In this document: piece by piece, positions 39,379 to 46,912 of the stretch
Position numbering within the stretch: position 1 is the stretch's first letter
Layout of the letters: the number at the start of each line of letters is the position of its first letter
Assembly (NCBI GenBank): GCA_022072505.1
Contig: JAJVHU010000058.1
Location: 1 to 64,000 of the forward strand
Direction of reading: 5' to 3'
From: Phycisphaerae bacterium
GTDB lineage: Bacteria > Planctomycetota > Phycisphaerae > UBA1845
Length of the DNA stretch: 64,000 nt
The notes under the pieces: model-generated
What the model was told of the DNA's origin: nothing
Database searches by the model: none
The model's input: only the letters and a program-made list of their open reading frames with translations
Made by a program: the position numbers and the translations under genes

Positions 39379-40656
39379 ATGTCCGAACCGCGCGTGTTTC
39401 ATCGGCAGGTGGTCTGGCTGGCGATCGTCGCCTTCGTCGGGGTGCTGTTCTGGCGCCTGCCGCGCGTCGCGAACCGCGACCTGGTGGTTTATGAGACGTA
39501 CAACGCGCTGGTGGAGGTGGATGCGCTGGTGCGTCGCGAGTTTGTGCAGCCGGTAGAGGATGACCGGCTGGTCGAGGGCGCGATCCACGGATTGCTGAGG
39601 CGGCTGGACCCGTATTCCTCGTATCTCCCGGCGACGGCGAGCGACCGGCTGGCGCGACAGACGACGGGGGAATACGTGGGAATCGGGGTGGAGATTGCGC
39701 CGGGCGCGAGAGGGTGGACGGTGATTGCGCCGATCCGGGGCGGACCGGCGGAGCAGGCCGGAGTCCGAGCGGATGACGCGCTTTCGGCGGTGGACGGCGT
39801 GGAGACGGAGCGTCTGTCGCTGCAATCGTTGGAGGATCTGCTCAGCGGCAAGCCCGGTTCCGCCGTCCGTCTGACGGTCCAGGGCGTGGACGATCCGGAA
39901 CCGCGCGAGGTCGTTGTCACACGATCCCGCATTCATGTGGCGAGCGTGCAGGATGCGGACGAGGCCTTGAGCGGGGCGGACCTTCAGGCGGTGCGGGCGG
40001 GGGTCGGGATCGAGTATCTCCGGCTGGTTCACTTTCATTCCGGAACCGGGCGCGAGTTGGACGCGGCGCTTCAGCGGTTCAGCGACCAGGCGACGCGCGG
40101 TCTGATTCTTGACCTGCGGGCGAACCCCGGGGGTTTGATGGAGCAGGCGCTGGAGGTGCTGGATCGTTTTGTAGCGTCGGGGTTGCTGCTGTCGACGGTG
40201 AACCGGCGCGGGGTGGTGGAGCGTTTTGAGGCGTCGGGCGGGGCGCGTTGGGCGGAACTGCCGCTGATGGTGCTGATCGACCGGCACAGCGCCAGCGCCT
40301 CGGAGATCGTCGCTGGGGCGCTGCAATCGCGGGGGCGGGCGAAAGTGGTCGGCGAGCGGTCGTTCGGGAAGGGAAGCGTGCAGCACGTCATACCGCTTCG
40401 GGAAGGACAAGGGGCCGTGAAGCTGACCGTCGCGTATTACCGCCTGCCCAGCGGGCGCATCCTTCATCGGACGCGGGCGAACGAGAAGTCAGACACCTGG
40501 GGCGTCATTCCTGATGAACCCGTCGGCGCCGCGGGGCGCAGCGGCGCGCGGTCCGACGGAGCGGACCCGGTGCTGGTCCGGGCGATCGAAATGCTGAGCG
40601 TCACGGACGGACCGTCGATGTCGCGGGCGGGCGCCGGCGGCGGTCAGGGGCGCTGA
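39379..40656 (+). CDS. ctpA: C-terminal processing peptidase (S41), membrane anchored
   Basis: The 425-residue protease has an N-terminal membrane anchor (VVWLAIVAFVGVLFWRL, 11-27), a PDZ domain (about 95-180, with GEYVGIGVEIAPG and GGPAEQAGVRADDALSAVDG), and the S41 catalytic core: LDLRANPGGLMEQAL, SASASEIVAGAL (catalytic Ser, about 304-308) and ERSFGKGSVQ (catalytic Lys331). Such proteases trim periplasmic proteins by their C-termini. The next two genes run in the same direction. The protein is a natural candidate to process C-terminal sorting domains, but nothing in the sequence links it to those here. Confidence 0.94.
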   Translation: MSEPRVFHRQVVWLAIVAFVGVLFWRLPRVANRDLVVYETYNALVEVDALVRREFVQPVEDDRLVEGAIHGLLRRLDPYSSYLPATASDRLARQTTGEYVGIGVEIAPGARGWTVIAPIRGGPAEQAGVRADDALSAVDGVETERLSLQSLEDLLSGKPGSAVRLTVQGVDDPEPREVVVTRSRIHVASVQDADEALSGADLQAVRAGVGIEYLRLVHFHSGTGRELDAALQRFSDQATRGLILDLRANPGGLMEQALEVLDRFVASGLLLSTVNRRGVVERFEASGGARWAELPLMVLIDRHSASASEIVAGALQSRGRAKVVGERSFGKGSVQHVIPLREGQGAVKLTVAYYRLPSGRILHRTRANEKSDTWGVIPDEPVGAAGRSGARSDGADPVLVRAIEMLSVTDGPSMSRAGAGGGQGR

Positions 40657-40711
40657 CGACCGCTTTGGCGCGGCGTGTTCGACTTCACGTCACCTTTATG
40701 TCGCTGGCGCA

Positions 40712-40717
40712 TATAAT
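40712..40717 (+). promoter_or_regulatory. Consensus -10 box ahead of the coiled-coil membrane gene
   Basis: A perfect TATAAT lies about 100 bases before the ATG at 40816. No good -35 hexamer stands 16-18 bases upstream (GTCACC at 17), so the call rests on the -10 alone. It would drive the coiled-coil gene and the ROK kinase. Confidence 0.4.
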
Positions 40718-40815
40718 TTCCGCGGAAGCGCTTCGATTGTGCGGCATCGGATCCGCCGTCGGATAAGGCCGCATCGGGCGCGGCGGCCGGGGTCGCGCGT
40801 TACGGAGGACGTCGA

Positions 40816-41514
40816 ATGAAGTGGGGCAGCCTGGCGATCAAGTCCGCCCTCGCCATCGTGATTCTCGGCGTCGGTTCTTACGAACTCGGCTACCTGCGCC
40901 TGGCGCGGCTGAGCGCCCGGCTGGACGAACTCGAGTCGGAGAAGCAGCGGCTGGAAGATTTCGTCGGACGCCTTCGATCCAGCCGGCGCGTCGGTCAACT
41001 GGACGTCGTCAAGCAGTACCGTGACATGCTGGGGCGGACGGTGACGGTCCTGCTGTGGCAGGAGATCGCGGAGGACGGGACGCTCGCCCGCCCCTTTGCG
41101 CTGGAGGTGATCGGGAACCAGGTGTACGTCGAGGGCAAGGTGATCAAGTTCGATCACGCTCGCCTCGAGGAATCTTCCGGGCGCGAGGGGGAGAGCCTGG
41201 TGCTCTTCCACCGGATCTTCGCGGATCAGCAGCCGCCGATGACGGGGGTCGAGCTGGATCGTCAGATTCCGCCGCAGGGCGTGACGACGACGCTCAACGC
41301 TGAAGAAGCGAAGCTCTGGGAGCGGTTCTGGGAGTTGACGATGAACCCGGAGCTGGCGGCCGAGCACGGCGTTCGCGTCGCGCAATGCGAGGCGCCGTCG
41401 GTCCGCGTGTCGTCGGGACAGGTCTGGGAAGTCTCGCTGGACGCCGCGGGCGGACTGAACCTGCGCTATCTGGGGGCCCGGCCGACCGAGGCGCCGGGGA
41501 GGACTGCGCCGTGA
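40816..41514 (+). CDS. Membrane-anchored coiled-coil protein of unknown function
   Basis: I do not recognise a family. The 232-residue protein has one N-terminal membrane helix (SALAIVILGVGSYELGYL), then a short coiled coil (RLSARLDELESEKQRLEDFVGRL, about 32-54). A globular region follows with RTVTVLLWQEIAEDGTLARPF and LEVIGNQVYVEGKVIKFDHARLEE, which looks like a small beta domain, then ELDRQIPPQGVTTTLN. The topology suggests a periplasmic or membrane-surface domain held close to the bilayer. Its stop overlaps the GTG of the ROK kinase (GTGA), so the two are translationally coupled. Confidence 0.8.
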   Translation: MKWGSLAIKSALAIVILGVGSYELGYLRLARLSARLDELESEKQRLEDFVGRLRSSRRVGQLDVVKQYRDMLGRTVTVLLWQEIAEDGTLARPFALEVIGNQVYVEGKVIKFDHARLEESSGREGESLVLFHRIFADQQPPMTGVELDRQIPPQGVTTTLNAEEAKLWERFWELTMNPELAAEHGVRVAQCEAPSVRVSSGQVWEVSLDAAGGLNLRYLGARPTEAPGRTAP

Positions 41515-42413
41515 GCGCGCCGGACGGAACGTCTTTGCCGGGGGTTGTGATCGGCGTGGACGTTGGGGGGACGACGGCGCGGGCGGCGCGGGTGGACGCG
41601 CTGGGGCGGATCGCGGCGCGGCGGGCGTTTCCGTCGCACGCGGAGGGAATGTCGGTTCCGGCTGACGCGGCGTTCGAGCGCTTCATGTCCCGACTTGTCG
41701 GCGCGATCCGGGAATTGCGGGGCGACGGCGCGGGCGCGACGGAGTCCTGCGTCGTGGGGATCGCCGTCCCCGGTCCGGTGGACGCGACGACGGGGGCGGT
41801 GAGGCGATGTACGAACCTCTCCTTTCTGAACGAGCGAACGCCGGGCGCGGTGATCGCGGCGCGGACCGGGGCTGAGGTTGTGTTAATGACCGACATCGGC
41901 GCCGCGGGGCGGGCGGAACAGGCGGCGATCGGCGCGGGGTCCGCAAGCTTCGGCCACCTGCGGTTCGGGACGGGGATCGGGTACGTCGAGTTTGACGGTC
42001 CGACTCCGGTCGAGTTGCTCCGTGACGGGGATGCCCACCTTGACGTTTTGCGCGCGGGACGTGCGTTCACACAAAGGTGCGCGTGCGGGTTGAGCGGGTG
42101 CCTCGAGGCGTACCTGCCTTCGTCGCGGCAGGACGAGGAGTCAGCGAACTGGACGGCGGAGACGGCTGCGGCGTTTGACAGCGTCGTGTTCCGCCTGCGC
42201 CGGCGACTTGGCGGGCAGGGCGTTCTGGTGATCGGCGGCGGGCGGGCCGTGGGAGATCGACGGCTTGCGCAACGGATCGAAGGGTTAGCGGCGGAAGGGG
42301 AGACGCCCGGAGTTGCGCGGGTCCGGCGAGCGGAATGCGGCGACGACGCAGGAGTTCTCGGGGCGGCGAGCGCGGCGTGCGGCATGGTTGAGCGACGCCG
42401 GGCGCGATCGTAG
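41511..42413 (+). CDS. ROK-family sugar kinase or regulator-like protein
   Basis: ROK proteins are ATP-dependent sugar kinases (glucose, fructose, N-acetylmannosamine) or DNA-binding relatives. The 300-residue protein lacks a helix-turn-helix and starts directly with VIGVDVGGTTARAARVDALG (phosphate loop), then GIAVPGPVDATTGAVRRCTNL, VLMTDIGAAGRAE, FGTGIGYVEFD and the ROK zinc motif RCACGLSGCLEAYLPSS. The middle is somewhat divergent: the FGTGIG loop stands for the usual GTGIGGG, so kinase activity is likely but the substrate is unknown. The GTG start overlaps the preceding stop. Confidence 0.87.
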   Translation: MSAPDGTSLPGVVIGVDVGGTTARAARVDALGRIAARRAFPSHAEGMSVPADAAFERFMSRLVGAIRELRGDGAGATESCVVGIAVPGPVDATTGAVRRCTNLSFLNERTPGAVIAARTGAEVVLMTDIGAAGRAEQAAIGAGSASFGHLRFGTGIGYVEFDGPTPVELLRDGDAHLDVLRAGRAFTQRCACGLSGCLEAYLPSSRQDEESANWTAETAAAFDSVVFRLRRRLGGQGVLVIGGGRAVGDRRLAQRIEGLAAEGETPGVARVRRAECGDDAGVLGAASAACGMVERRRARS

Positions 42414-42418
42414 ACGTC

Positions 42419-43276
42419 TTAGCGACTGAGCAGGGTCCAGAGGACGACGCCCGTTGCGGCGAGGAACGTCGCCACCGCCACCCAGCCCGCGATCACCTTG
42501 ATCGTGACGGGCACTTTCCGGAACGGCAGATCAAGAAGCTCCAGCACCCCGGCAATGCCCCGCCCAGCGCCTTTGAGGAGCGCCCGAGCCGCGCGTGCGG
42601 GCGCCGCGAGCGGCGATGCTTTCACGGCGGGCCTCGCATCGGCTTCGGTTGCGGATTCCCCGGCATCCTCTGACGGGGTGTCCGGCGTCGCCGCGACGGA
42701 GTCGGACACCCTGACGAGGTCGCCGCCGTCCGAACGCGGCGTCTCGGGTTTTGAAGGCTCAGGGGTCTTCGGTTTTGCGGTCGGTGGAGGCGGCTTCCGG
42801 CTCGACCCCCCTCCGCGTTGCGGAGGCGCTCCGAAGGGATCGAGGGCTTCTCCCTCCTGACTTACCGTCAGATCATCAAGACCGAACGTCGCCGGGGGAG
42901 GCGGCGGCGGAACCACGGGGGATTCCTGCTCCACGGGAGGCGCTGTCGAAGGCGAGGCGAGGGCTTCGAGGATCTGCGTGTCGCCCGAGGCGCTTTCGAC
43001 GTCTCCGACCTCCGCGGTCGCGCTGACCACCAGCTTGTCGAGTTCGGCCAGCCCCGCATCGAGTTCGGCGACGGCGGAGGCCGACGCCGCAGGAAGCGGC
43101 GCGAGATCCTCCACCGACTTGGCCAGCGCTTCCGCGGGACCGAGTTCGCCCGCGAGTTCCTGCGCGAGGTCCGACGCCGACGCCAGCAAGGCGTCGATGT
43201 CCTTCAGCGACGGGGCTGTGCCGGGGTCGCCAGAGGAAGAGGATGCTGACGGATCGGGTTCCGGAAGATCAGGCAT
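42419..43276 (-). CDS. Acidic, Pro-rich protein with C-terminal membrane anchor
   Basis: No family recognised. The 285-residue protein begins with an acidic helical part (LKDIDALLASASDLAQELAGEL, then AELDAGLAELDKLVVSATAEV), continues into a Pro/Ser/Thr linker (PPPPPPATFGLDDLTVSQEG to RKPPPPTAKPKTPEP), and ends with FRKVPVTIKVIAGWVAVATF and LAATGVVLWTLL, a tail anchor. The orientation implies that most of the chain is cytoplasmic. The stop is five bases from the convergent ROK gene. Confidence 0.8.
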   Translation of the reverse strand: MPDLPEPDPSASSSSGDPGTAPSLKDIDALLASASDLAQELAGELGPAEALAKSVEDLAPLPAASASAVAELDAGLAELDKLVVSATAEVGDVESASGDTQILEALASPSTAPPVEQESPVVPPPPPPATFGLDDLTVSQEGEALDPFGAPPQRGGGSSRKPPPPTAKPKTPEPSKPETPRSDGGDLVRVSDSVAATPDTPSEDAGESATEADARPAVKASPLAAPARAARALLKGAGRGIAGVLELLDLPFRKVPVTIKVIAGWVAVATFLAATGVVLWTLLSR

Positions 43277-43547
43277 GACGGATCAGTTACGGACTTCAGC
43301 GGACATACCGGCGCTCGTCGCGCACCGGTTGCGCGACCTTGACGTCACCCGGGAACGTCCGTCGAACGTTTATCGGCCTTTGCGAGGCGGACGGATTAGC
43401 CCCCGCTGGAGACGAAGAACCTCATCCTGCGGCGGAGTTCGCGGCGCGGGCGCACCCGGGCGGTCTGTGAGGTTCGCGGTCCGGGTTGCAGCGGGGTTGC
43501 GGCGCGTCAGCAAAGATTCCGGTGAGTCGGGGGGTTCGGGAAAGCGG
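43277..43547. other. Intergenic stretch, nothing recognised
   Basis: No gene, repeat or clear regulatory site is seen in these 271 bases between two minus-strand genes. The promoter of the gene ending at 42419 should lie in the part near 43280-43400. Confidence 0.4.
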
Positions 43548-43775
43548 TCAGGAAAGCAGGTTGAACACGGTCCAGAGCAGGGCGCCGATGACGTACATCG
43601 CCACGACGATCGTGATCCAGAGCGGAAGCACCGCCGCCGGAATCTGCCGCGGTTCCGGACATCGGATCGCCTTGTATACGATGGCGATGGAAAGACACAG
43701 CGGCAGCAGCAGGAGGATGCGCCCCGCGCCGCTGACCGGAATCGCCTGCGTAAAAAGGCCCGCCAGCAACATCAT
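43548..43775 (-). CDS. Small two- or three-helix membrane protein
   Basis: The 75-residue protein is almost wholly hydrophobic: MMLLAGLFTQAIPVSGAG, ILLLLPLCLSIAIVYKAIRC, then AAVLPLWITIVVAMYVIGAL and WTVFNLLS. It starts with an ATG whose last two bases form the TGA stop of the preceding membrane gene (ATGA overlap), so its translation is coupled to that gene. No function is known. The pairing suggests a two-subunit membrane unit. Confidence 0.75.
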   Translation of the reverse strand: MMLLAGLFTQAIPVSGAGRILLLLPLCLSIAIVYKAIRCPEPRQIPAAVLPLWITIVVAMYVIGALLWTVFNLLS

Positions 43776-44296
43776 CCCGGACTCCACGGTGCGCCGGCGC
43801 GGACGCCGCGCGGCGCCGCGCGCAGCGCCGCGTCGGCCCGGACGATCGCGTCGAGAATGACGAGGATGTTCAACAAACCTGCGACAGCGGTATACACCGT
43901 GCCGATCTCGATCGACAGCCAGTGTCCGTAGTGGACGAGGGGTTTGACGGGTCGCGGTCCGTAGTGGGCCGCGGGGGTCACGGTGACGAACTCCGCGGGT
44001 TCGAGCGTCGAGCGCAGGAGATAAGCGGCGGAGGTGTGTCCGCCGTTGCACAACTGGGCGACGAACCACCAGGGGTGCTCCTTCGGATCGATCGTGCCGT
44101 GTACGCCGCCGACGGCGATCCCGGTCCAATACGTCAAGGTGATCGTCGCGAGGAAGATCCACCCGCGAACACGATGTCCGAGGTATAAGTGACCCAAGCC
44201 CGGCATGATCCAGGCCAGAACGGCAGACGCCGGAACGTCAAGAAAACTCCTGCCACCAAGCGTCTTCTTTCGCGTCATGCCGCTCGTTCCCGGCAT
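43772..44296 (-). CDS. Planctomycete-type membrane protein (DUF6677-like)
   Basis: The 174-residue protein has about four membrane segments: VPASAVLAWIMPGLGHLYLGHRVRGWIFLATITLTYWTGIAVGG near the N-terminus, HPWWFVAQLCNGGHTSAAYLL in the middle, and GTVYTAVAGLLNILVILDAI at the end. GLGHLYLGHRVRG resembles the TM2/GxGxxYxG lipid-facing motif. I recall similar planctomycete proteins under DUF6677; the function is unknown. It reads through an ATGA overlap into the small membrane gene downstream. Confidence 0.75.
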   Translation of the reverse strand: MPGTSGMTRKKTLGGRSFLDVPASAVLAWIMPGLGHLYLGHRVRGWIFLATITLTYWTGIAVGGVHGTIDPKEHPWWFVAQLCNGGHTSAAYLLRSTLEPAEFVTVTPAAHYGPRPVKPLVHYGHWLSIEIGTVYTAVAGLLNILVILDAIVRADAALRAAPRGVRAGAPWSPG

Positions 44297-44359
44297 CCGT
44301 GTCGCCGTCCGGCAATGACCCGCACGACGGAACCCGTATGCACCAACCCCTCGCGTCGG

Positions 44360-44593
44360 TTACCTCGCTCCGCATGGACCCGTGGGGTCTCCGCAACGGC
44401 CGCACCCGCTGGGGGAATGCACGCCCGAATTCGACCCCATCGTCGAGGCCGCAGCCGCGAATACGCTGATCTTCCGGTTGACGGTCGCGCCAGCGCAATC
44501 CGGACAGCGCACACGGTCAGCGTTATCTGAGGCGTTGACGAGCTCCTCGAACTCGCAGCCGCACCCGCGGCAAACATACTCGAACACCGGCAT
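44360..44593 (-). CDS. FmdB-family zinc-ribbon protein
   Basis: This is a 77-residue FmdB-like zinc ribbon: MPVFEYVCRGCGCEFEELVN, then ADRVRCPDCAGATVNRKISVF. Four cysteines (CRGC...CPDC) should bind one zinc, and the C-terminus adds a Cys-rich tail, GCGRCGDPTGPCGAR. Such proteins are thought to be small regulators or protein adaptors; direct function is unknown. A longer frame upstream has no support; the FmdB start MPxFEYxC fixes the ATG at 44593. Confidence 0.88.
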   Translation of the reverse strand: MPVFEYVCRGCGCEFEELVNASDNADRVRCPDCAGATVNRKISVFAAAASTMGSNSGVHSPSGCGRCGDPTGPCGAR

Positions 44594-44777
44594 GAACCCA
44601 ATCTCCTTCCGAGACTCCCCAGTCGTGGCGAGTATACGAATGAAGAAGTGACGCTGCAAACCGCCTCGGGAAACAGGTGGGGATGGGCGAACCTGATCCC
44701 CGACACCGCCCCCCCCCAGGCCGGGGTTTTTCGGGGTTGAACCGGCTCGAACAGCGATGGCTTGAAATCTTTTGATG

Positions 44778-44806
44778 TTGTGCCGGGCGTCCCTGTGCGA
44801 TACAAT
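44778..44806 (+). promoter_or_regulatory. Sigma70-type promoter for the secreted Cys-rich gene
   Basis: TTGTGC (44778-44783) is followed after 17 bases by TACAAT (44801-44806), leaving a 5' leader of about 55 bases before the AGCCTGGAGG ribosome-binding site and ATG at 44867. Confidence 0.5.
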
Positions 44807-44866
44807 TACGAACTCACGGGTTGACGCGGCGTCAACTGCATAACACGCATAGCCTGGAGGTAGATC

Positions 44867-46000
44867 ATGCTCGGGCGCATCGTGATCCGCTTCTTGAGAG
44901 GATATAGTGCTGGGGGCGTAGCCGTGGCGTGGAGGACATTCGTCGTCATTGCGGCAAGCCCTGTCCTTTCCGAGGTCGTGCATGGTCAGGAACCGGTTCC
45001 GGTGACGAAGTTCGAGAACGTACAGCCGACCCGGTACTGCGGCGTGAAGCGTCTGGCGGACGGAAGCGTGATTCAGACCACGGCGTGGATCGAGTCCAGC
45101 GGCAATACGGTTGCCGGCGACATGGATCTCGACTGCTTCGACGCGACGACGTGCAGCGAACCTACGGATTGTGAAAGCTGCGTCTACTGGACGATCGGGG
45201 GTGGCTACTGCAACACGTTTGCGGTTGCGGATATGACGGTGGAAAGCGGATGCGAAGGGGGTCTGGCCGACACGGTTTCGTATCTGTGGGTATGGGGCTG
45301 TCAGGATGGCCGCCCGTCAACGTGTTTCATCGCGGTGTTTACCGGCCCGACGTTTCCGTCGGAATGCTCGGATCAGGTTGGCTATGATCTGGACGAGGGC
45401 TTCGTCTCTGAGTACCCGCAATTGCCGTGTGGACGGTTTCGCACGACATTGGATCTGGAAGACCAGGTCGACCTGACGTTGTACCCGGGCGTGGCGGCTT
45501 ATGGGATCTTCATCGCCCGCGAGTACGATGGCGTGAATCTTGTCCCGGCGTATTCTGCGGAACCGGTGCTGTGGAGCGCCAATGGTCTGACGGGCGGAGT
45601 TGAGCGAGCGGGATCGAACGGCCCGTTGCAGTATGACGACACGAATTGTGATGGTGTGCATGATCCCGGTGAATGCCGACGCTACGATGACGGTCGCTGT
45701 CCGGATCCGCTGACCGCCGCGGTGGCGTTCGGGTCGGACACCCCCGGGGAATGCACCGGCGAAGAGGCGATCCGCAAGGCGCGCTGCCGCAGCGGCGGCA
45801 AGGTCGTCGTCAAGGTGATCCGCGGCGTCGTCGGCGAGGCGTTCCAGGTCCGTCTCGACACCGGCGAGGAAGCAGAAGGCGAGTTCAACAGCCGCTCGAA
45901 GGGCAAAGCGAAGTTCAACGGCGTGTCCTCCGGACGTAACGCGGCGACCGCCACGTTCGCCTGCGGCGACACCGATGTTCGCGTGTTCGACTGCCCGTAA
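44867..46000 (+). CDS. Secreted Cys-rich protein with the shared C-terminal module
   Basis: No named family. The 377-residue protein starts with a signal region (WRTFVVIAASPVLSEVVHGQ), followed by a Cys-rich beta domain (CGVKRLADGSVIQTTAW, CFDATTCSEPTDCESCVYW, GGGYCNTFAVADM, VWGCQDGRPSTCFIAVF). One isolated calcium-loop-like unit, YDDTNCDGVHDPGECRRYDD, lies near 265-284. The final 80 residues (from GEEAIRKARCRSGGKVVV to VFDCP) resemble the ends of the M14-like and kelch-like proteins. GGAGG seven bases before the ATG fixes the start, and a promoter lies at 44778. Confidence 0.85.
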   Translation: MLGRIVIRFLRGYSAGGVAVAWRTFVVIAASPVLSEVVHGQEPVPVTKFENVQPTRYCGVKRLADGSVIQTTAWIESSGNTVAGDMDLDCFDATTCSEPTDCESCVYWTIGGGYCNTFAVADMTVESGCEGGLADTVSYLWVWGCQDGRPSTCFIAVFTGPTFPSECSDQVGYDLDEGFVSEYPQLPCGRFRTTLDLEDQVDLTLYPGVAAYGIFIAREYDGVNLVPAYSAEPVLWSANGLTGGVERAGSNGPLQYDDTNCDGVHDPGECRRYDDGRCPDPLTAAVAFGSDTPGECTGEEAIRKARCRSGGKVVVKVIRGVVGEAFQVRLDTGEEAEGEFNSRSKGKAKFNGVSSGRNAATATFACGDTDVRVFDCP

Positions 46001-46192
46001 CCGGGCCGCCGGTCGTCCGAGTGCGGTCCGGCCTGACCCGGGATGCCCGGGATGTCGCCGCAGGGACCGAGTCTGCCCCGCCGTACCGGATCAGCCCGGT
46101 ATGTGCGGGGGTTTTGCAGCCCGATCCGACGAGAAAACCCGAGCCGCAACCGCGGCGTTGCAGGCGCGGCGGCAGGGCGTAGAATTCGCGGC

Positions 46193-46672
46193 ATGTCGCG
46201 CGGGGTAGGCATTGTTCTGGCACTGAGCACGCTCGGGGTGGCGACCCGGGCGCCCACCGCGCCTTCGGTCCGGATTAAGAACGACGTGACGGCGGAATCC
46301 GCGCCGGACGGGCGGTCGGGTTCGCTGAACGTCGATCCGTCGAGTCCTCCATCCCGGCGCGGCGGCGACGGTCCTTCAACCCCTGAAACGTGCGATCCGC
46401 CGTCGCAGGACGGATATCCGGGAACGACGCACGGCGCCGGGTTTCCGTCGCATGACGCTCTGATCCTCATCTGGCACGGCGGCGGCACCGACCGGGCCGC
46501 CCGGATCGCGTCGCCGGACCGGGCGAGCGTCGTGGCGGTGCGCGGCGAGGGATGCGTGGTCGAGGCGTTCCCGTCGTCTTCGCCGGGATGCATCGCCGCG
46601 CCGGATGTTGTGACAATTCGCCCGTGCGAACCTTCTCGATCCCGGACCTGGTCGCGTCCGCCGCCCGCCTGA
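46193..46672 (+). CDS. Hypothetical protein, weakly supported
   Basis: The frame encodes 159 residues starting MSRGVGIVLALSTLGVATRA, which could be a signal peptide, then a Ser/Pro-rich stretch and SHDALILIWHGGGTDRAARI and RASVVAVRGEGCVVEAFPSS. Codon use is GC-rich at third positions, like the neighbouring genes. I recognise no domain and see no strong ribosome-binding site. The flanks, 46001-46192 and 46673-46918, hold no other gene. Confidence 0.35.
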   Translation: MSRGVGIVLALSTLGVATRAPTAPSVRIKNDVTAESAPDGRSGSLNVDPSSPPSRRGGDGPSTPETCDPPSQDGYPGTTHGAGFPSHDALILIWHGGGTDRAARIASPDRASVVAVRGEGCVVEAFPSSSPGCIAAPDVVTIRPCEPSRSRTWSRPPPA

Positions 46673-46912
46673 TCTCCCGTCGGCGGTTCGGGGGAGGCGG
46701 TGCGTGTGCTGAAAGAACTTCGCCCGCCCCGAACCCGGTCGTCAAAACCGCTTCATTGTGAGCCTTCCGGTACCAACCACCGGAGCATCAGTTCAATCAT
46801 CACGGACGCGGAGCGGGAATCCCGTGACGCGCGTAAGACGTTCAGGTGACGCAAGGAACCGCCCGGCGCGAGGTCGAACCGTCGGCCGCGGCGAGACGGA
46901 ATATCAGGAGTC

